Shown one piece after another: positions 61,174 to 64,000 of a stretch of 64,000 nt of DNA; within the stretch, counting starts at the first letter, position 1; each line of letters opens with the position of its first letter. The position numbers and the translations under genes were made by a program. Source of the stretch: Bugulina stolonifera (taxonomy: Eukaryota > Bryozoa > Gymnolaemata > Cheilostomatida > Bugulidae). Under the pieces are notes generated by a model. That model had not been told where the DNA came from, did no database searches, and was given only the letters and a program-made list of their open reading frames with translations. Location of the stretch: NCBI GenBank assembly GCA_935421135.1, contig OW285188.1, positions 5,818,733-5,882,732 on the forward strand. The letters are read 5' to 3'.

Positions 61174-62918
61174 CAGTGGAACTCGCCTAATTCGAATACT
61201 TGGCTAGTTCAAACTATTAGCCTTGGTCCCTGCTGAGTACTATAGAAATGACTTCAACCAATTTGAATTTACAATGTGCAGTTCAAACTTTAAACACTTA
61301 GGCTTACAATATAATAATATTACAACGAGCATTAGTCACGCCTGTTCTCACATTGCACGTAAAGCTAATAATACACTGCCAATCTGCACTACTTGAATAT
61401 GCTTCTACTCAAGCTAAAGCAGGGGAAACTCACCGATTGCTTTACTGTTCCATAGCTAAATGGCAACTTTAAACAATACATTTTCACCCTCTTCTCCTAC
61501 ACATGTGATGTATAACTTGTTGTCCATCTGTAGTATTGTAGTTTTGAGTGTAATAAACAGTACAGGTTTTATTAACCAAGAAGCTGCCATGATAGAAATT
61601 GTGTTCCTTCAATTACACGTATATTCACGGTTGAAGCAAATGAAAATTCATGCATGCATACATGAGCATGCAACTAGGCCTACATGTACGAATAGTATTA
61701 TGCATAAAATATACAAGATACATGTATGCAAAATGTAATGTATAAAGAACAGAGTTGGGTCCAAGTCGACTTGCAAGTCAACAAGTCAAGTCATTTCTAA
61801 AATTTTGGAGGCAAGTCAAGTCGAAGTCAAGTCAGTGCTGCCTCAAGTCAAGTCAAGTCAAGTAACTTCTAAAATTTTGAAAGCAAGTCAAGTCGAAGTC
61901 AAGTCAGTGATGCCTCAAGTCAAGTCAAGTCAGCTGTCATGCAAGTCACAAGTCAAGTCAAGTCAAAGTCAAGTCAAGTCGAAATGCAAGTCAAGTGGAA
62001 GACAACTTCAAAAAATTTTACATTTCCCAAACCATCATTTTTTTCGTTTAGTAGGCATTCCAATCCATGAAAAACCTATGCCAAGGTGTAGCAGGGCATG
62101 TACATGTATGTTATGCAATCATGGTAAAGAACTAGTCTATATAAGTAGTATTATTGGCACTACAGTCGAGACTGGTCATATAGTATTATATACTGTATAT
62201 TGTAATGGTGATGCAGTGTTACATAACATGTAAACAGCACATGGTACAGCACAGAGTGTCCACTGGCCAGTCCTGCAATTTAACTCTAGTAATGATTGCA
62301 CTGTACATTATATTCACTACTTACACCACACCTAGGCTACACTTACACTACTTGCACTGTGTGTACTTGTGACTATGCATTGTCGTTGTGTAGTCTCACG
62401 TACACACAGCCTAGATATTGCCTGAATTGTGTATCCTCATAGCTACCTTGATATACTCTGAGTGCTGCTAGTAGCACTGACCCAGTACAAATGATAAATA
62501 GGTAGACAATTGAGACCTTTTTTCCATGTTGGCTAAACACTATACAAAATTTTTATTTGCCAGATTGACTTGGCAGAACCCAAGTCAAAATCACAAGTCA
62601 TTCATGTGTCCAAGTCAAGTCAAGTCAAGTCACATTGATGTGCAAGTCAAAGTCAAGTCGAAATCACAAGTCATTCATGTGTCCAAGTCAAGTCAAGTCA
62701 AGTCACATTGATGCGCAAGTCAAAGTCAAGTCAAGTCAGCAAGTTGGCAAGTCCAAGTCAAGTCGACTTGTGACTTGACTTGACTTGGCAAGTCAAGTCA
62801 AATCTATGACTTGGACCCAGCTCTGATAAAGAATGAAGTGATCACATAATTCAAACTTGTGCATAATTTAAATCAAAAATGGTGGTCGCTTGGAGTTTGT
62901 ATTAAGCAGGTTCCATTG
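61174..62918. mobile_element. Pogo/Tigger-like MITE interrupted by a hAT element
   Basis: Left end CAGTGGAACTCGCCTAATTC and complement of the right end (CAATGGAACCTGCTTAATAC) are inverted repeats, TA at both ends. Related to the element at 35327-36323. A 1.08-kb hAT element sits inside. Confidence 0.75.
61750..62825. mobile_element. Nonautonomous hAT element with CAAGT-rich arms
   Basis: Ends CAGAGTTGGGTCCAAGTC and GACTTGGACCCAGCTCTG form inverted repeats. The octamer ATAAAGAA is duplicated perfectly (61742-61749 and 62826-62833). Both arms consist of dozens of AAGTC repeats (61800-61995 and 62580-62760). No transposase. Confidence 0.88.
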
Positions 62919-63386
62919 TACTTACATGTACATGTAACTTGCCCTAAAACGTGGAATGATGCACTAAGTACACTCACTGCATTATCATTCTACTCCACAA
63001 ACCTTGTGAAAGATTCTTGGTTCAGTACTTGGGCCTGATCTGGGTTAATATGGAATAATATGTCATAGAACATATTTTTTGCCTTTATTTGAAATTTTAC
63101 TTGTCGTTGGTATTCGATTGTATTAGAATTGATATGCGTAGACATCTTTTATGCGATTTCGCTGGGTTACAGTATTAGAATGTCGTTGGAAGGAAATTCA
63201 AAATAAAAATCTTTTGCAGAAGTTATATTCATCTTCTTGAAAATATACATGTTACATTAGAACCATTCCACTGTGACTAATAGAAATACATATGTGTATT
63301 ATTAAATTTAATTAATTGTTTTGATTTGCTATTTACATACAGATCAAGGATTGCATTTATTGATCTAATGCAGTCTACTAGTGGCT

Positions 63387-63790
63387 ATGGAGGTATTACC
63401 CAAAGAGATCTGGTTGCATATCTTTAAATATTTAGATGGCCAGTCTTTAAAGGAGGTCGAGAAGTCTTGTGTTGTGTTCTCTGAATGGTTAGAAGATGAG
63501 ATATTCTGGTTCAACAAGTGTAAGGCAGGTGAGTGAGTGCAACTCTGTATTACTTGTGTGATGAAATGAGGAAACGCACAGTAGGAACCCATATTGAGTA
63601 AGGACATACACGTAGTGGCTTATTGTATGATTCTCAGTTTCTTACTATAAATAGCAGTTTGAAATTCCATATTCACTTTTAATTTACTTGCAGTGTTATG
63701 TTGTAGCTGTGTACGATGTTGCTGCATACCCAGAGATAAACCTAACAAGAAGTAAAACTAAGATATCATGGAGAGAACTGTATGTCAATT
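63387..63790 (+). CDS. F-box protein, first two exons (continues beyond the right edge)
   Basis: Exon 1 is 63387-63528, starting MEVLPKEIWLHIFKYLDGQS and continuing LKEVEKSCVVFSEWLEDE then IFWFNKCKA; donor CAG/GTGAGT. This is a complete F-box (LP-x-E-I ... I-F-x-Y-L ... W), which binds Skp1 in SCF ubiquitin ligases. Exon 2 is 63707-63790, after GTTGTAG: VYDVAAYPEINLTRSKTK, then ISWRELYVN, donor CAATT/GTAAGT. The W-R-E-L-Y motif after the F-box is common in F-box proteins. Substrate domain lies outside the window. An earlier AG at 63692-63693 gives a stop soon after and is rejected. Confidence 0.88.
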
Positions 63791-63824
63791 GTAAGTGATG
63801 TACTCTACATTCGTGTAGGCTACA

Positions 63825-63965
63825 GGAAGTAGCTGTGGCATAGGGATTAGATAGAGCTCTGGACTTTCATGTGGGAGATCCAGGTTCAATTCCGTAATGG
63901 TCATTGGTGGTGTTGGGAAGAACATCCAGCCTTAAAATATTCCTCTGCCACATAACCCCACTTCT
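63825..63965 (+). mobile_element. tRNA-derived SINE
   Basis: GTAGCTGTGGCATAGGGATT (A-box region) and GGTTCAATTCC (B box, about 63883-63893) followed by the body GGTGGTGTTGGGAAGAACAT. Lies in the second intron of the F-box gene. Confidence 0.65.
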
Positions 63966-64000
63966 CTACCTCAAATTAAAACAAAATGCTGATCTCTTCA

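Noticed and set aside
61805..62233. 142-codon plus-strand frame
   Set aside because: Translation of AAGTC repeats in the hAT arm (SQVKSSQ pattern).

Overview
This is eukaryotic, AT-rich nuclear DNA from an animal. Genes are split into many short exons with GT-AG introns. Introns are packed with DNA transposons (mariner, hAT, pogo-like), non-LTR retrotransposon scraps, tRNA-derived SINEs and satellites. The gene content (ROCO GTPase fused to a caspase, an unrecognised secreted His-rich glycoprotein, an F-box protein) fits a marine invertebrate, perhaps a sponge or cnidarian; the taxon is inference. All gene models below were spliced by eye from reading frame, splice-site phase and family motifs.

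Layout. (1) 1-21,120, minus strand: ROCO gene copy 1, running off the left edge. In the window it has a 5' noncoding exon, an exon starting MGN, an LRR-like exon, two LRR cassette exons and an open ROC-COR exon. Its introns are swollen by mariner, hAT and other inverted-repeat elements, including one of about 5.1 kb and one of about 3.8 kb. (2) 21,130-26,320: intergenic repeats, retrotransposon and hAT remnants, a MITE and minisatellites. (3) 26,324-42,190, minus strand: ROCO gene copy 2, complete. Spliced, it gives 1316 codons plus stop with every phase matching: myristoylation-type N terminus, LRRs, ROC GTPase, COR, acidic linker, caspase p20 and p10. Its intron before the caspase exons holds a roughly 3 kb satellite block interrupted by a hAT element with a perfect 8-bp target duplication. 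(4) 42,200-47,850: repeats (inverted-repeat element, tRNA-SINE, two retrotransposon fragments). (5) 47,852-59,632, minus strand: a 17-exon gene for a 692-residue secreted protein, whose frame closes only with an 8-nt microexon. (6) 59,640-63,386: intergenic, with a hAT element nested in a pogo-like element. (7) 63,387 to the right edge, plus strand: first two exons of an F-box protein gene.

The main point is the pair of tandem LRR-ROC-COR-caspase genes. They join a repeat-type sensor, a GTPase switch and a cysteine-protease death effector in one chain with a predicted lipid anchor, an arrangement resembling an innate-immune or cell-death receptor. The caspase site reads HACSG rather than the usual QACxG. 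Copy 1's caspase exons lie outside the window, so its effector is not seen here.
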